Assembly (NCBI GenBank): GCA_037783545.1 | Contig: JBBELK010000014.1 | Span: forward strand, 57,430 to 121,429 | Direction: 5' to 3' | Length of the DNA stretch: 64,000 nucleotides | Source: Henricia sp. BOLD:AAB3569 | Taxonomy: Eukaryota > Echinodermata > Asteroidea > Spinulosida > Echinasteridae | In this document: in pieces, positions 41,901-56,812 of the stretch | How the letters are laid out: every line of letters begins with the position of its first letter | Numbering within the stretch: position 1 is the first letter of the stretch | Made by a program: the position numbers and the translations under genes | Notes under the pieces: model-generated | What the model saw: only the letters and a program-made list of their open reading frames with translations | Database searches by the model: none | What the model was told of the DNA's origin: nothing

Positions 41901-42274
41901 GGTGCTCACATTTTGGCAAGAAGATTCAATTTTGTTCCAGGTTTTTTCACTTGTCGTTTTCAAAAAAATCGTAATGGCGACCCCTATTGTATCATACACC
42001 AAACGAAAGCGGTGGCCATTGGGGCTCAAGCGTGGTACAGTGCACGGGCGACTAAAGTCGCCATTGGGGCTGAAAGGGCTAATCTGTCTTTCAGTGGCGA
42101 ATGACATCGGAATTGCTTAACACAATTGATTCCATAAGAATATTCCACACTGTAAACATTGTTTTTTACACAGAGTTTCATTAACCCGTTCCTGTTAATA
42201 CACAAGAAAGGCATACTTGTAACCAATGCATAATGTGCGACGTAAAATAATATGGACAGACTGTTAGTATATGC
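41901..42274. other. Flank between acidic frame and satellite
   Basis: Contains a short duplicated word, GCCATTGGGGCT, at 42,015 and 42,060. It ends at TATATGCTC, after which the satellite begins abruptly. Confidence 0.45.
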
Positions 42275-45200
42275 TCGGAATTAGGTCAAAGTGTGTCCCA
42301 AATGCCGGCAAATTTGGAAATCAAGGAATTTTCCAACCAACTTCAAATTTTGCATGCTCCAAACTGTATATATTCCGCACTTGTCATGCGAAATTGACAG
42401 ATTTTCGCTGGGAAATGACGGAGAAATTTCAGAGTTTAGGGAAAACGGAGCTCGGCTGCGTGGTTATTCCCCTAACCGTGGCTGTTGGGACACCCTGCGC
42501 CGCGCTGGTGTACATTTCTACGGCCGTTGACTCACCCCAGATTGTGACGGGAATTAGGTCAAAGTGTGTCCCAAATGCCGGCAAATTTGGAAATCAAGGA
42601 ATTTTCCAACCAACTTCAAATTTTGCATGCTCCAAACTGTATATATTCCGCACTTGTCATGCAAAATTGACAGATTTTCGCTGGGAAATGACGGAGACAT
42701 TTCAGAGTTTAGGGAAAACGGAGCTCGGCTGCGTGGTTATTCCCCTAACCGTGGCTGTTGGGACACCCTGCGCCGCGCTGGTGTACATTTGTACGGCCGT
42801 TGACTCACCCCAGATTGTGACGGGAATTAGGTCAAAGTGTGTCCCAAATGCCGGCAAATTTGGAAATCAAGGAATTTTCCAACCAACTTCAAATTTTGCA
42901 TGCTCCAAACTGTATATATTCCGCACTTGTCATGCAAAATTGACAGATTTTCGCTGGGAAATGACGGAGAAATTTCAGAGATTAGGGAAAACGGAGCTCG
43001 GCTGCGTGGTTATTCCCCTAACCGTGGCTGTTGGGACACCCTGCGCCGCGCTGGTGTACATTTGTACGGCCGTTGACTCACCCCAGATTGTGACGGGAAT
43101 TAGGTCAAAGTGTGTCCCAAATGCCGGCAAATTTGGAAATCAAGGAATTTTCCAACCAACTTCAAATTTTGCATGCTCCAAACTGTATATATTCCGCACT
43201 TGTCATGCAAAATTGACAGATTTTCGCTGGGAAATGACGGAGAAATTTCAGAGTTTAGGGAAAACGGAGCTCGGCTGCGTGGTTATTCCCCTAACCGTGG
43301 CTGTTGGGACACCCTGCGCATGCGCCGCGCTGGTGTACATTTGTACGGCCGTTGACTCACCCCAGATTGTGACGGGAATTAGGTCAAAGTGTGTCCCAAA
43401 TGCCGGCACATTTGGAAATCAAGGAATTTTCCAACCAACTTCAAATTTTGCATGCTCCAAACTGTATATATTCCGCACTTGTCATGCAAAATTGACAGAT
43501 TTTCGCTGGGAAATGACGGAGAAATTTCGGAGTTTAGGGAAAACGGAGTTCGGCTGCGTGGTTATTCCCCTAACCGTGGCTGTTGGGACACCCTGCGCAT
43601 GCGCTGGTGTACATTTCTACGGCCGTTGACTCACCCCAGATTGTGACGGGAATTAGGTCAAAGTGTGTCCCAAATGCCAGCAAATTTGGAAATCAAGGAA
43701 TTTTCCAACCAACTTCAAATTTTGCATGCTCCAAACTGTATATATTCCGCACTTGTCATGCGAAATTGACAGATTTTCGCTGGGAAATGACGGAGAAATT
43801 TCAGAGTTTAGGGAAAACGGAGCTCGGCTGCGTGGTTATTCCCCTAACCGTGGCTGTTGGGACACCCTGCGCCGCGCTGGTGTACATTTCTACGGCCGTT
43901 GACTCACCCCAGATTGTGACGGGAATTAGGTCAAAGTGTGTCCCAAATGCCGGCAAATTTGGAAATCAAGGAATTTTCCAACCAACTTCAAATTTTGCAT
44001 GCTCCAAACTGTATATATTCCGCACTTGTCATGCAAAATTGACAGATTTTCGCTGGGAAATGACGGAGACATTTCAGAGTTTAGGGAAAACGGAGCTCGG
44101 ATGCGTTGTTATTCCCCTAACCGTGGCTGTTGGGACACCCTGCGCCGCGCTGGTGTACATTTGTACGGCCGTTGACTCACCCCAGATTGTGACGGGAATT
44201 AGGTCAAAGTGTGTCCCAAATGCCGGCAAATTTGGAAATCAAGGAATTTTCCAACCAACTTCCAATTTTGCATGCTCCAAACTGTATATATTCCGCACTT
44301 GTCATGCAAAATTGACAGATTTTCGCTGGGAAATGACGGAGAAATTTCAGAGATTAGGGAAAACGGAGCTCGGCTGCGTGGTTATTCCCCTAACCGTGGC
44401 TGTTGGGACACCCTGCGCATGCGCCGCGCTGGTGTACATTTGTACGGCCGTTGACTCACCCCAGATTGTGACGGGAATTAGGTCAAAGTGTGTCCCAAAT
44501 GCCGGCACATTTGGAAATCAAGGAATTTTCCAACCAACTTCAAATTTTGCATGCTCCAAACTGTATATATTCCGCACTTGTCATGCAAAATTGACAGATT
44601 TTCGCTGGGAAATGACGGAGAAATTTCGGAGTTTAGGGAAAACGGAGTTCGGCTGCGTGGTTATTCCCCTAACCGTGGCTGTTGGGACACCCTGCGCATG
44701 CGCTGGTGTACATTTCTACGGCCGTTGACTCACCCCAGATTGTGACGGGAATTAGGTCAAAGTGTGTCCCAAATGCCAGCAAATTTGGAAATCAAGGAAT
44801 TTTCCAACCAACTTCAAATTTTGCATGCTCCAAACTGTATATATTCCGCACTTGTCATGCGAAATTGACAGATTTTCGCTGGGAAATGACGGAGAAATTT
44901 CAGAGTTTAGGGAAAACGGAGCTCGGCTGCGTGGTTATTCCCCTAACCGTGGCTGTTGGGACACCCTGCGCCGCGCTGGTGTACATTTCTACGGCCGTTG
45001 ACTCACCCCAGATTGTGACGGGAATTAGGTCAAAGTGTGTCCCAAATGCCGGCAAATTTGGAAATCAAGGAATTTTCCAACCAACTTCAAATTTTGCATG
45101 CTCCAAACTGTATATATTCCGCACTTGTCATGCAAAATTGACAGATTTTCGCTGGGAAATGACGGAGACATTTCAGAGTTTAGGGAAAACGGAGCTCGGA

Positions 45201-45581
45201 TGCGTTGTTATTCCCCTAACCGTGGCTGTTGGGACACCCTGCGCCGCGCTGGTGTACATTTGTACGGCCGTTGACTCACCCCAGATTGTGACGGGAATTA
45301 GGTCAAAGTGTGTCCCAAATGCCGGCAAATTTGGAAATCAAGGAATTTTCCAACCAACTTCCAATTTTGCATGCTCCAAACTGTATATATTCCGCACTTG
45401 TCATGCAAAATTGACAGATTTTCGCTGGGAAATGACGGAGAAATTTCGGAGTTTAGGGAAAACGGAGTTCGGCTGCGTGGTTATTCCCCTAACCGTGGCT
45501 GTTGGGACACCCTGCGCATGCGCTGGTGTACATTTCTACGGCCGTTGACTCACCCCAGATTGTGACGGGAATTAGGTCAAA

Positions 45582-47775
45582 GTGTGTCCCAAATGCCAGC
45601 AAATTTGGAAATCAAGGAATTTTCCAACCAACTTCAAATTTTGCATGCTCCAAACTGTATATATTCCGCACTTGTCATGCGAAATTGACAGATTTTCGCT
45701 GGGAAATGACGGAGAAATTTCAGAGTTTAGGGAAAACGGAGCTCGGCTGCGTGGTTATTCCCCTAACCGTGGCTGTTGGGACACCCTGCGCCGCGCTGGT
45801 GTACATTTCTACGGCCGTTGACTCACCCCAGATTGTGACGGGAATTAGGTCAAAGTGTGTCCCAAATGCCGGCAAATTTGGAAATCAAGGAATTTTCCAA
45901 CCAACTTCAAATTTTGCATGCTCCAAACTGTATATATTCCGCACTTGTCATGCAAAATTGACAGATTTTCGCTGGGAAATGACGGAGACATTTCAGAGTT
46001 TAGGGAAAACGGAGCTCGGATGCGTTGTTATTCCCCTAACCGTGGCTGTTGGGACACCCTGCGCCGCGCTGGTGTACATTTGTACGGCCGTTGACTCACC
46101 CCAGATTGTGACGGGAATTAGGTCAAAGTGTGTCCCAAATGCCGGCAAATTTGGAAATCAAGGATTTTCCAACCAACTTCAAATTTTGCATGCTCCAAAC
46201 TGTATATATTCCGCACTTGTCATGCAAAATTGACAGATTTTCGCTGGGAAATGACGGAGAAATTTCAGAGTTTAGGGAAAACGGAGCTCGGCTGCGTGGT
46301 TATTCCCCTAACCGTGGCTGTTGGGACACCCTGCGCCGCGCTGGTGTACATTTGTACGGCCGTTGACTCACCCCAGATTGTGACGGGAATTAGGTCAAAG
46401 TGTGTCCCAAATGCCGGCAAATTTGGAAATCAAGGAATTTTCCAACCAACTTCAAATTTTGCATGCTCCAAACTGTATATATTCCTCACTTGTCATGCAA
46501 AATTGACAGATTTTCGCTGGGAAATGACGGAGAAATTTCAGAGTTTAGGGAAAACGGAGCTCGGCTGCGTGGTTATTCCCCTAACCGTGGCTGTTGGGAC
46601 ACCCTGCGCATGCGCCGCGCTGGTGTACATTTGTACGGCCGTTGACTCACCCCAGATTGTGACGGGAATTAGGTCAAAGTGTGTCCCAAATGCCGGCAAA
46701 TTTGGAAATCAAGGAATTTTCCAACCAACTTCAAATTTTGCATGCTCCAAACTGTATATATTCCGCACTTGTCATGCGAAATTGACAGATTTTCGCTGGG
46801 AAATGACGGAGAAATTTCAGAGTTTAGGGAAAACGGAGCTCGGCTGCGTGGTTATTCCCCTAACCGTGGCTGTTGGGACACCCTGCGCCGCGCTGGTGTA
46901 CATTTCTACGGCCGTTGACTCACCCCAGATTGTGACGGGAATTAGGTCAAAGTGTGTCCCAAATGCCGGCAAATTTGGAAATCAAGGAATTTTCCAACCA
47001 ACTTCAAATTTTGCATGCTCCAAACTGTATATATTCCGCACTTGTCATGCAAAATTGACAGATTTTCGCTGGGAAATGACGGAGACATTTCAGAGTTTAG
47101 GGAAAACGGAGCTCGGATGCGTTGTTATTCCCCTAACCGTGGCTGTTGGGACACCCTGCGCCGCGCTGGTGTACATTTGTACGGCCGTTGACTCACCCCA
47201 GATTGTGACGGGAATTAGGTCAAAGTGTGTCCCAAATGCCGGCAAATTTGGAAATCAAGGATTTTCCAACCAACTTCAAATTTTGCATGCTCCAAACTGT
47301 ATATATTCCGCACTTGTCATGCAAAATTGACAGATTTTCGCTGGGAAATGACGGAGAAATTTCAGAGTTTAGGGAAAACGGAGCTCGGCTGCGTGGTTAT
47401 TCCCCTAACCGTGGCTGTTGGGACACCCTGCGCCGCGCTGGTGTACATTTGTACGGCCGTTGACTCACCCCAGATTGTGACGGGAATTAGGTCAAAGTGT
47501 GTCCCAAATGCCGGCAAATTTGGAAATCAAGGAATTTTCCAACCAACTTCAAATTTTGCATGCTCCAAACTGTATATATTCCTCACTTGTCATGCAAAAT
47601 TGACAGATTTTCGCTGGGAAATGACGGAGAAATTTCAGAGTTTAGGGAAAACGGAGCTCGGCTGCGTGGTTATTCCCCTAACCGTGGCTGTTGGGACACC
47701 CTGCGCATGCGCCGCGCTGGTGTACATTTGTACGGCCGTTGACTCACCCCAGATTGTGACGGGAATTAGGTCAAA
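45582..47775 (+). repeat. Higher-order repeat: two 1,097-bp four-monomer blocks
   Basis: Monomers 45,582-46,678 and 46,679-47,775 repeat the interval pattern 273-273-272-279. They share diagnostic variants: GGATGCGTTGTT (46,017 and 47,114), the one-base deletion CAAGGATTTTCC (46,160, 47,257) and TTCCTCACTTG (46,481, 47,578). A third partial block follows up to 49,145 with the same deletion at 48,627. Confidence 0.93.
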
Positions 47776-50700
47776 GTGTGTCCCAAATGCCGGCAAATTT
47801 GGAAATCAAGGAATTTTCCAACCAACTTCAAATTTTGCATGCTCCAAACTGTATATATTCCGCACTTGTCATGCAAAATTGACAGATTTTCGCTAGGAAA
47901 TGACGGAGAAATTTCAGAGTTTAGGGAAAACGGAGCTCGGCTGCGTGGTTATTCCCCTAACCGTGGCTGTTGGGACACCCTGCGCCGCGCTGGTGTACAT
48001 TTCTACGGCCGTTGACTCACCCCAGATTGTGACGGGAATTAGGTCAAAGTGTGTCCCAAATGCCGGCAAATTTGGAAATCAAGGAATTTTCCAACCAACT
48101 TCAAATTTTGCATGCTCCAAACTGTATATATTCCGCACTTGTCATGCAAAATTGACAGATTTTCGCTGGGAAATGACGGAGACATTTCAGAGTTTAGGGA
48201 AAACGGAGCTCGGATGCGTGGTTATTCCCCTAACCGTGGCTGTTGGGACACCCTGCGCCGCGCTGGTGTACATTTGTACGGCCGTTGACTCACCCCAGAT
48301 TGTGACGGGAATTAGGTCAAAGTGTGTCCCAAATGCCGGCAAATTTGGAAATCAAGGAATTTTCCAACCAACTTCCAATTTTGCATGCTCCAAACTGTAT
48401 ATATTCCGCACTTGTCATGCAAAATTGACAGATTTTCGCTGGGAAATGACGGAGAAATTTCAGAGATTAGGGAAAACGGAGCTCGGCTGCGTGGTTATTC
48501 CCCTAACCGTGGCTGTTGGGACACCCTGCGCCGCGCTGGTGTACATTTGTACGGCCGTTGACTCACCCCAGATTGTGACGGGAATTAGGTCAAAGTGTGT
48601 CCCAAATGCCGGCAAATTTGGAAATCAAGGATTTTCCAACCAACTTCAAATTTTGCATGCTCCAAACTGTATATATTCCGCACTTGTCATGCAAAATTGA
48701 CAGATTTTCGCTGGGAAATGACGGAGAAATTTCAGAGTTTAGGGAAAACGGAGCTCGGCTGCGTGGTTATTCCCCTAACCGTGGCTGTTGGGACACCCTG
48801 CGCCGCGCTGGTGTACATTTGTACGGCCGTTGACTCACCCCAGATTGTGACGGGAATTAGGTCAAAGTGTGTCCCAAATGCCGGCAAATTTGGAAATCAA
48901 GGAATTTTCCAACCAACTTCAAATTTTGCATGCTCCAAACTGTATATATTCCTCACTTGTCATGCAAAATTGACAGATTTTCGCTGGGAAATGATGGAGA
49001 AATTTCAGAGTTTAGGGAAAACGGAGCTCGGCTGCGTGGTTATTCCCCTAACCGTGGCTGTTGGGACACCCTGCGCATGCGCCGCGCTGGTGTACATTTG
49101 TACGGCCGTTGACTCACCCCAGATTGTGACGGGAATTAGAACAAAGTGTGTCCCAAATGCCGGCACATTTGGAAATCAAGGAATTTTCCAACCAACTTCA
49201 AATTTTGCATGCTCCAAACTGTATATATTCCGCACTTGTCATGCAAAATTGACAGATTTTCGCTGGGAAATGACGGATAAATTTCGGAGTTTAGGGAAAA
49301 CGGAGCTCGGCTGCGTGGTTATTCCCCTAACCGTGGCTGTTGGGACACCCTGCGCATGCGCTGGTGTACATTTCTACGGCCGTTGACTCACCCCAGATTG
49401 TGACGGGAATTAGGTCAAAGTGTGTCCCAAATGCCGGCAAATTTGGAAATCAAGGAATTTTCCAACCAACTTCAAATTTTCCATGCTTCAAACTGTATAT
49501 ATTCCGCACTTGTCATGCAAAATTGACAGATTTTCGCTGGGAAATGACGGAGAAATTTCAGAGTTTAGGGAAAACGGAGCTCGGCTGCGTGGTTATTCCC
49601 CTAACCGTGGCTGTTGGGACACCCTGCGCCGCGCTGGTCTACATTTCTACGGCCGTTGACTCACCCCAAATTGTGACGGGAATTAGGTCAAAGTGTGTCC
49701 CAAATGCCGGCAAATTTGGAAATCAAGGAATTTTCCAACCAACTTCAAATTTTGCATGCTCCAAACTGTATATATTCCGCACTTGTCATGCAAAATTGAC
49801 AGATTTTCGCTGGGAAATGACGGAGAAATTTCAGAGTTTAGGGAAAACGGAGCTCGGCTGCGTGGTTATTCCCCTAACCGTGGCTGTTGGGACACCCTGC
49901 GCCGCGCTGGTGTACATTTGTACGGCCGTTGACTCACCCCAGATTGTGACGGGAATTAGGTCAAAGTGTGTCCCAAATGCCGGCACATTTGGAAATCAAG
50001 GAATTTTCCAACCAACTTCAAATTTTGCATGCTCCAAACTGTATATATTCCGCACTTGTCATGCAAAATTGACAGATTTTCGCTGGGAAATGACGGAGAA
50101 ATTTCGGAGTTTAGGGAAAACGGAGCTCGGCTGCGTGGTTATTCCCCTAACCGTGGCTGTTGGGACACCCTGCGCATGCGCTGGTGTATATTTCTACGGC
50201 CGTTGACTCACCCCAGATTGTGACGGGAATTAGGTCAAAGTGTGTCCCAAATGCCGGCAAATTTGGAAATCAAGGAATTTTCCAACCAACTTCAAATTGT
50301 GCATGCTCCAAACTGTATATATTCCGCACTTGTCATGCAAAATTGACAGATTTTCGCTGGGAAATGACGGAGAAATTTCAGAGTTTAGGGAAAACGGAGC
50401 TCGGCTGCGTGGTTATTCCCCTAACCGTGGCTGTTGGGACACCCTGCGCCGCGCTGGTCTACATTTCTACGGCCGTTGACTCACCCCAAATTGTGACGGG
50501 AATTAGGTCAAAGTGTGTCCCAAATGCCGGCAAATTTGGAAATCAAGGAATTTTCCAACCAACTTCAAATTTTGCATGCTCCAAACTGTATATATTCCGC
50601 ACTTGTTATGCAAAATTGACAGATTTTCGCTGGGAAATGACGGAGAAATTTCAGAGTTTAGGGAAAACGGAGCTCGGCTGCGTGGTTATTCCTCTAACCG

Positions 50701-51605
50701 TGGCTGTTGGGACACCCTGCGCATGCGCTGGTGTACATTTCTACGGCCGTTGACTCACCCCAGATTGTGACGGGAATTAGGTCAAAGTGTGTCCCAAATG
50801 CCGGCAAATTTGGAAATCAAGGAATTTTCCAACCAACTTCACATTTTGCATGCTCCAAACTGTATATATTCCGCACTTGTCATGCAAAATTGACAGATTT
50901 TCGCTGGGAAATGACGGAGAAATTTCAGAGTTTAAGTAAAACGGAGCTCGGCTGCGTGGTTATTCCCCTAACCGTGGCTGTTGGGACACCCTGCGCCGCG
51001 CTGGTGTACATTTGTACGGCCGTTGACTCACCCCAGATTGTGACGGGAATTAGGTCAAAGTGTGTCCCAAATGCCGGCAAATTTGGAAATCAAGGAATTT
51101 TCCAACCAACTTCAAATTGTGCACGCTCCAAACTGTATATATTCCGCACTTGTCATGCAAAATTGACAGATTTTCGCTGGGAAATGACGGATAAATTTCA
51201 GAGTTTAGGGAAAACGGAGCTCGGCTGCGTGGTTATTCCCCTAACCGTGGCTGTTGGGACACCCTGCGCCGCGCTGGTGTACATTTGTACGGCCGTTGAC
51301 TCACCCCAGATTGTGACGGGAATTAGGTCAAAGTGTGTCCCAAATGCCGGCAAATTTGGAAATCAAGGAATTTTCCAACCAACTTCAAATTTTGCATGCT
51401 CCAAACTGTATATATTCCGCACTTGTCATGCAAAATTGACAGATTTTCGCTGGGAAATGACGGAGACATTTCAGAGTTTAGGGAAAACGGAGCTCGGCTG
51501 CGTGGTTATTCCCCTAACCGTGGCTGTTGGGACACCCTGCGCCGCGCTGGTGTACATTTGTACGGCTGTTGACTCACCCCAGATTGTGACGGGAATTAGG
51601 TCAAA

Positions 51606-53801
51606 GTGTGTCCCAAATGCCGGCAAATTTGGAAATCAAGGAATTTTCCAACCAACTTTAAATTTTGCATGCTCCAAACTGTATATATTCCGCACTTGTC
51701 ATGCAAAATTGACAGATTTTCGCTGGGAAATGACGGAGAAATTTCAGAGTTTAGGGAAAACGGAGCTCGGCTGCGTGGTTAATCCCCTAACCGTGGCTGT
51801 TGGGACACCCTGCGCCGCGCTGGTGTACATTTGTACGGCCGTTGACTCACTCCAGATTGAGACGGGAATTAGGTCAAAGTGTGTCCCAAATGCCGGCAAA
51901 TTTGGAAATCAAGGAATTTTCCAACCAACTTCAAATTTTGCATGCTCCAAACTGTATATATTCCGCACTTGTCATGCAAAATTGACAGATTTTCGCTGGG
52001 AAATTACGGAGAAATTTCAGAGTTTAGGGAAAACGGAGCTCGGCTGCGTGGTTATTCCCCTAACCGTGGCTGTTGGGACACCCTGCGCATGCGCCGCGCT
52101 GGTGTACATTTGTACGGCCGTTGACTCGCCCCAGATTGTGACGGGAATTAGGTCAAAGTGTGTCCCAAATGCCGGCACATTTGGAAATCAAGGAATTTTC
52201 CAACCAACTTCAAATTTTGCATGCTCCAAACTGTATATATTCCGCACTTGTCATACAAAATTGACAGATTTTCGCTGGGAAATGACGGAGAAATTTCAGA
52301 GTTTAGGGAAAACGGAGCTCGGCTGCGTGGTTATTCCCCTAACCGTGGCTGTTGGGACACCCTGCGCCGCGCTGGTGTACATTTGTACGGCCGTTGACTC
52401 ACCCCAGATTGTGACGGGAATTAGGTCAAAGTGTGTCCCAAATGCCGGCAAATTTGGAAATCAAGGAATTTTCCAACCAACTTTAAATTTTGCATGCTCC
52501 AAACTGTATATATTCCGCAGTTGTCATGCAAAATTGACAGATTTTCGCTGGGAAATGACGGAGAAATTTCAGAGTTTAGGGAAAACGGAGCTCGGCTGCG
52601 TGGTTATTCCCCTAACCGTGGCTGTTGGGACACCCTGCGCCGCGCTGGTGTACATTTGTACGGCTGTTGACTCACCCCAGATTGTGACGGGAATTAGGTC
52701 AAAGTGTGTCCCAAATGCCGGCAAATTTGGAAATCAAGGAATTTTCCAACCAACTTTAAATTTTGCATGCTCCAAACTGTATATATTCCGCACTTGTCAT
52801 GCAAAATTGACAGATTTTCGCTGGGAAATGACGGAGAAATTTCAGAGTTTAGGGAAAACGGAGCTCGGCTGCGTGGTTAATCCCCTAACCGTGGCTGTTG
52901 GGACACCCTGCGCCGCGCTGGTGTACATTTGTACGGCCGTTGACTCACTCCAGATTGAGACGGGAATTAGGTCAAAGTGTGTCCCAAATGCCGGCAAATT
53001 TGGAAATCAAGGAATTTTCCAACCAACTTCAAATTTTGCATGCTCCAAACTGTATATATTCCGCACTTGTCATGCAAAATTGACAGATTTTCGCTGGGAA
53101 ATTACGGAGAAATTTCAGAGTTTAGGGAAAACGGAGCTCGGCTGCGTGGTTATTCCCCTAACCGTGGCTGTTGGGACACCCTGCGCATGCGCCGCGCTGG
53201 TGTACATTTGTACGGCCGTTGACTCGCCCCAGATTGTGACGGGAATTAGGTCAAAGTGTGTCCCAAATGCCGGCACATTTGGAAATCAAGGAATTTTCCA
53301 ACCAACTTCAAATTTTGCATGCTCCAAACTGTATATATTCCGCACTTGTCATACAAAATTGACAGATTTTCGCTGGGAAATGACGGAGAAATTTCAGAGT
53401 TTAGGGAAAACGGAGCTCGGCTGCGTGGTTATTCCCCTAACCGTGGCTGTTGGGACACCCTGCGCCGCGCTGGTGTACATTTGTACGGCCGTTGACTCAC
53501 CCCAGATTGTGACGGGAATTAGGTCAAAATGTGTCCCAAATGCCGGCAAATTTGGAAATCAAGGAATTTTCCAACCAACTTCAAATTTTGCATGCTCCAA
53601 ACTGTATATATTCCGCACTTGTCATGCAAAATTGACAGATTTTCGCTGGGAAATGACGGAGACATTTCAGAGTTTAGGGAAAACGGAGCTCGGCTGCGTG
53701 GTTATTCCCCTAACCGTGGCTGTTGGGACACCCTGCGCCGCGCTGGTGTACATTTGTACGGCTGTTGACTCACCCCAGATTGTGACGGGAATTAGGTCAA
53801 A
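51606..53801 (+). repeat. Higher-order repeat: 1,098-bp four-monomer block duplicated
   Basis: Variants recur exactly 1,098 bp apart: CACTCCAGATTGAGACGG near 51,848 and 52,946, GGGAAATTACGG near 51,998 and 53,096, GACTCGCCCCAG near 52,123 and 53,221, and CATACAAAATTG near 52,252 and 53,350. Confidence 0.94.
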
Positions 53802-56800
53802 GTGTGTCCCAAATGCCGGCAAATTTGGAAATCAAGGAATTTTCCAACCAACTTTAAATTTTGCATGCTCCAAACTGTATATATTCCGCAGTTGTCATGC
53901 AAAATTGACAGATTTTCGCTGGGAAATGACGGAGAAATTTCAGAGTTTAGGGAAAACGGAGCTCGGCTGCGTGGTTATTCCCCTAACCGTGGCTGTTGGG
54001 ACACCCTGCGCCGCGCTGGTGTACATTTGTACGGCCGTTGACTCACCCCAGATTGTGACGGGAATTAGGTCAAAGTGTGTCCCAAATGCCGGCAAATTTG
54101 GAAATCAAGGAATTTTCCAACCAACTTCAAATTTTGCACGCTCCAAACTGTATATATTCCCCACTTGTCATGCAAAATTGACAGATTTTCGCTGGGAAAT
54201 GACGGAGAAATTTCAGAGTTTAGGGAAAACGGAGCTCGGCTGCGTGGTTATTCCCCTAACCGTGGCTGTTGGGACACCCTGCGCCGCGCTGGTGTACATT
54301 TGTACGGCCGTTGACTCACCCCAGATTGTGACGGGAATTAGGTCAAAGTGTGTCCCAAATGCCGGCAAATTTGGAAATCAAGGAATTTTCCAACCAACTT
54401 CAAATTTTGCATGCTCCAAACTGTATATATTCCGCACTTGTCATGCAAAATTGACAGATTTTCGCTGGGAAATGACGGAGAAATTTCGGAGTTTAGGGAA
54501 AACGGAGCTCGGCTGCGTGGTTATTCCCCTAACCGTGGCTGTTGGGACACCCTGCGCATGCGCTGGTGTACATTTCTACGGCCGTTGACTCACCCCAGAT
54601 TGTGACGGGAATTAGGTCAAAGTGTGTCCCAAATGCCAGCAAATTTGGAAATCAAGGAATTTTCCAACCAACTTCAAATTTTGCATGCTCCAAACTGTAT
54701 ATATTCCGCACTTGTCATGCAAAATTGACAGATTTTCGCTGGGAAATGACGGAGAAATTTCAGAGTTTAGGGAAAACGGAGCTCGGCTGCGTGGTTATTC
54801 CCCTAACCGTGGCTGTTGGGACACCCTGCGCCGCGCTGGTGTACATTTGTACGGCCGTTGACTCACCCCAGATTGTGACGGGAATTAGGTCAAAGTGTGT
54901 CCCAAATGCCGGCAAATTTGGAAATCAAGGAATTTTCCAACCAACTTCAAATTTTGCATGCTCCAAACTGTATATATTCCGCACTTGTCATGCAAAATTG
55001 ACAGATTTTCGCTGGGAAATGACGGAGAAATTTCAGAGTTTAGGGAAAACGGAGCTCGGCTGCGTGGTTATTCCCCTAACCGTGGCTGTTGGGACACCCT
55101 GCGCCGCGCTGGTGTACATTTGTACGGCCGTTGACTCACCCCAGATTGTGACGGGAATTAGGTCAAAGTGTGTCCCAAATGCCGGCAAATTTGGAAATCA
55201 AGGAATTTTCCAACCAACTTCAAATTTTGCATGCTCCAAACTGTATATATTCCGCACTTGTCATGCAAAATTGACAGATTTTCGCTGGGAAATGACGGAG
55301 AAATTTCAGAGTTTAGGGAAAACGGAGCTCGGCTGCGTGGTTATTCCCCTAACCGTGGCTGTTGGGACACCCTGCGCATGCGCCGCGCTGGTGTACATTT
55401 GTACGGCCGTTGACTCACCCCAGATTGTGACGGGAATTAGGTCAAAGTGTGTCCCAAATGCCGGCACATTTGGAAATCAAGGAATTTTCCAACCAACTTC
55501 AAATGTTGCATGCTCCAAACTGTATATATTCCGCACTTGTCATGCAAAATTGACAGATTTTCGCTGGGAAATGACGGAGAAATTTCGGAGTTTAGGGAAA
55601 ACGGAGCTCGGCTGCGTGGTTATTCCCCTAACCGTGGCTGTTGGGACACCCTGCGCATGCGCTGGTGTACATTTGTACGGCCGTTGACTCACCCCAGATT
55701 GTGACGGGAATTAGGTCAAAGTGTGTCCCAAATGCCGGCACATTTGGAAATCAAGGAATTTTCCAACCAACTTCAAATGTTGCATGCTCCAAACTGTATA
55801 TATTCCGCACTTGTCATGCAAAATTGACAGATTTTCGCTGGGAAATGACGGAGAAATTTCGGAGTTTAGGGAAAACGGAGCTCGGCTGCGTGGTTATTCC
55901 CCTAACCGTGGCTGTTGGGACACCCTGCGCCGCGCTGGTGTACATTTCTACGGCCGTTGACTCACCCCAGATTGTGACGGGAATTAGGTCAAAGTGTGTC
56001 CCAAATGCCGGCAAATTTGGAAATCAAGGAATTTTCCAACCAACTTCAAAATTTGCATGCTCCAAACTGTATATATTCCGCACTTGTCATGCAAAATTGA
56101 CAGATTTTCGCTAGGAAATGACGGAGAAATTTCAGAGTTTAGGGAAAACGGAGCTCGGCTGCGTGGTTATTCCCCTAACCGTGTCTGTTGGGACACCCTG
56201 CGCCGCGCTGGTGTACATTTGTACGGCCGTTGACTCACCCCAGATTGTGACGGGAATTAGGTCAAAGTGTGTCCCAAATGCCGGCAAATTTGGAAATCAA
56301 GGAATTTTCCAACCAACTTCAAATTTTGCATGCTCCAAACTGTATATATTCCGCACTTGTCATGCAAAATTGACAGATTTTCGCTGGGAAATGACGGAGA
56401 AATTTCAGAGTTTAGGGAAAACGGAGCTCGGCTGCGTGGTTATTCCCCTAACCGTGGCTGTTGGGACACCCTGCGCCGCGCTGGTGTACATTTGTACGGC
56501 CGTTGACTCACCCCAGATTGTGACGGGAAATAGGTCAAAGTGTGTCCCAAATGCCGGCAAATTTGGAAATCAAGGAATTTTCCAACCAACTTCAAATTTT
56601 GCATGCTCCAAACTGTATATATTCCGCACTTGTCATGCAAAATTGACAGATTTTCGCTGGGAAATGACGGAGAAATTTCAGAGTTTAGGGAAAACGGAGC
56701 TCGGCTGCGTGGTTATTCCCCTAACCGTGGCTGTTGGGACACCCTGCGCCGCGCTGGTGTACATTTGTACGGCCGTTGACTCACCCCAGATTGTGACGGG

Positions 56801-56812
56801 AATTAGGTCAAA

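Noticed and set aside
43501..43525. CENP-B-like box in each monomer (TTTCGCTGGGAAATGACGG)
   Set aside because: It resembles the box, but the essential A and CGGG do not fall at the required spacing after TTCG.
42271..43629. Long open frames through the satellite as protein-coding genes
   Set aside because: They exist because the monomer is a multiple of three; frame-breaking 272/274 monomers and stops are common, several frames lack an ATG start, and no known domain is seen.
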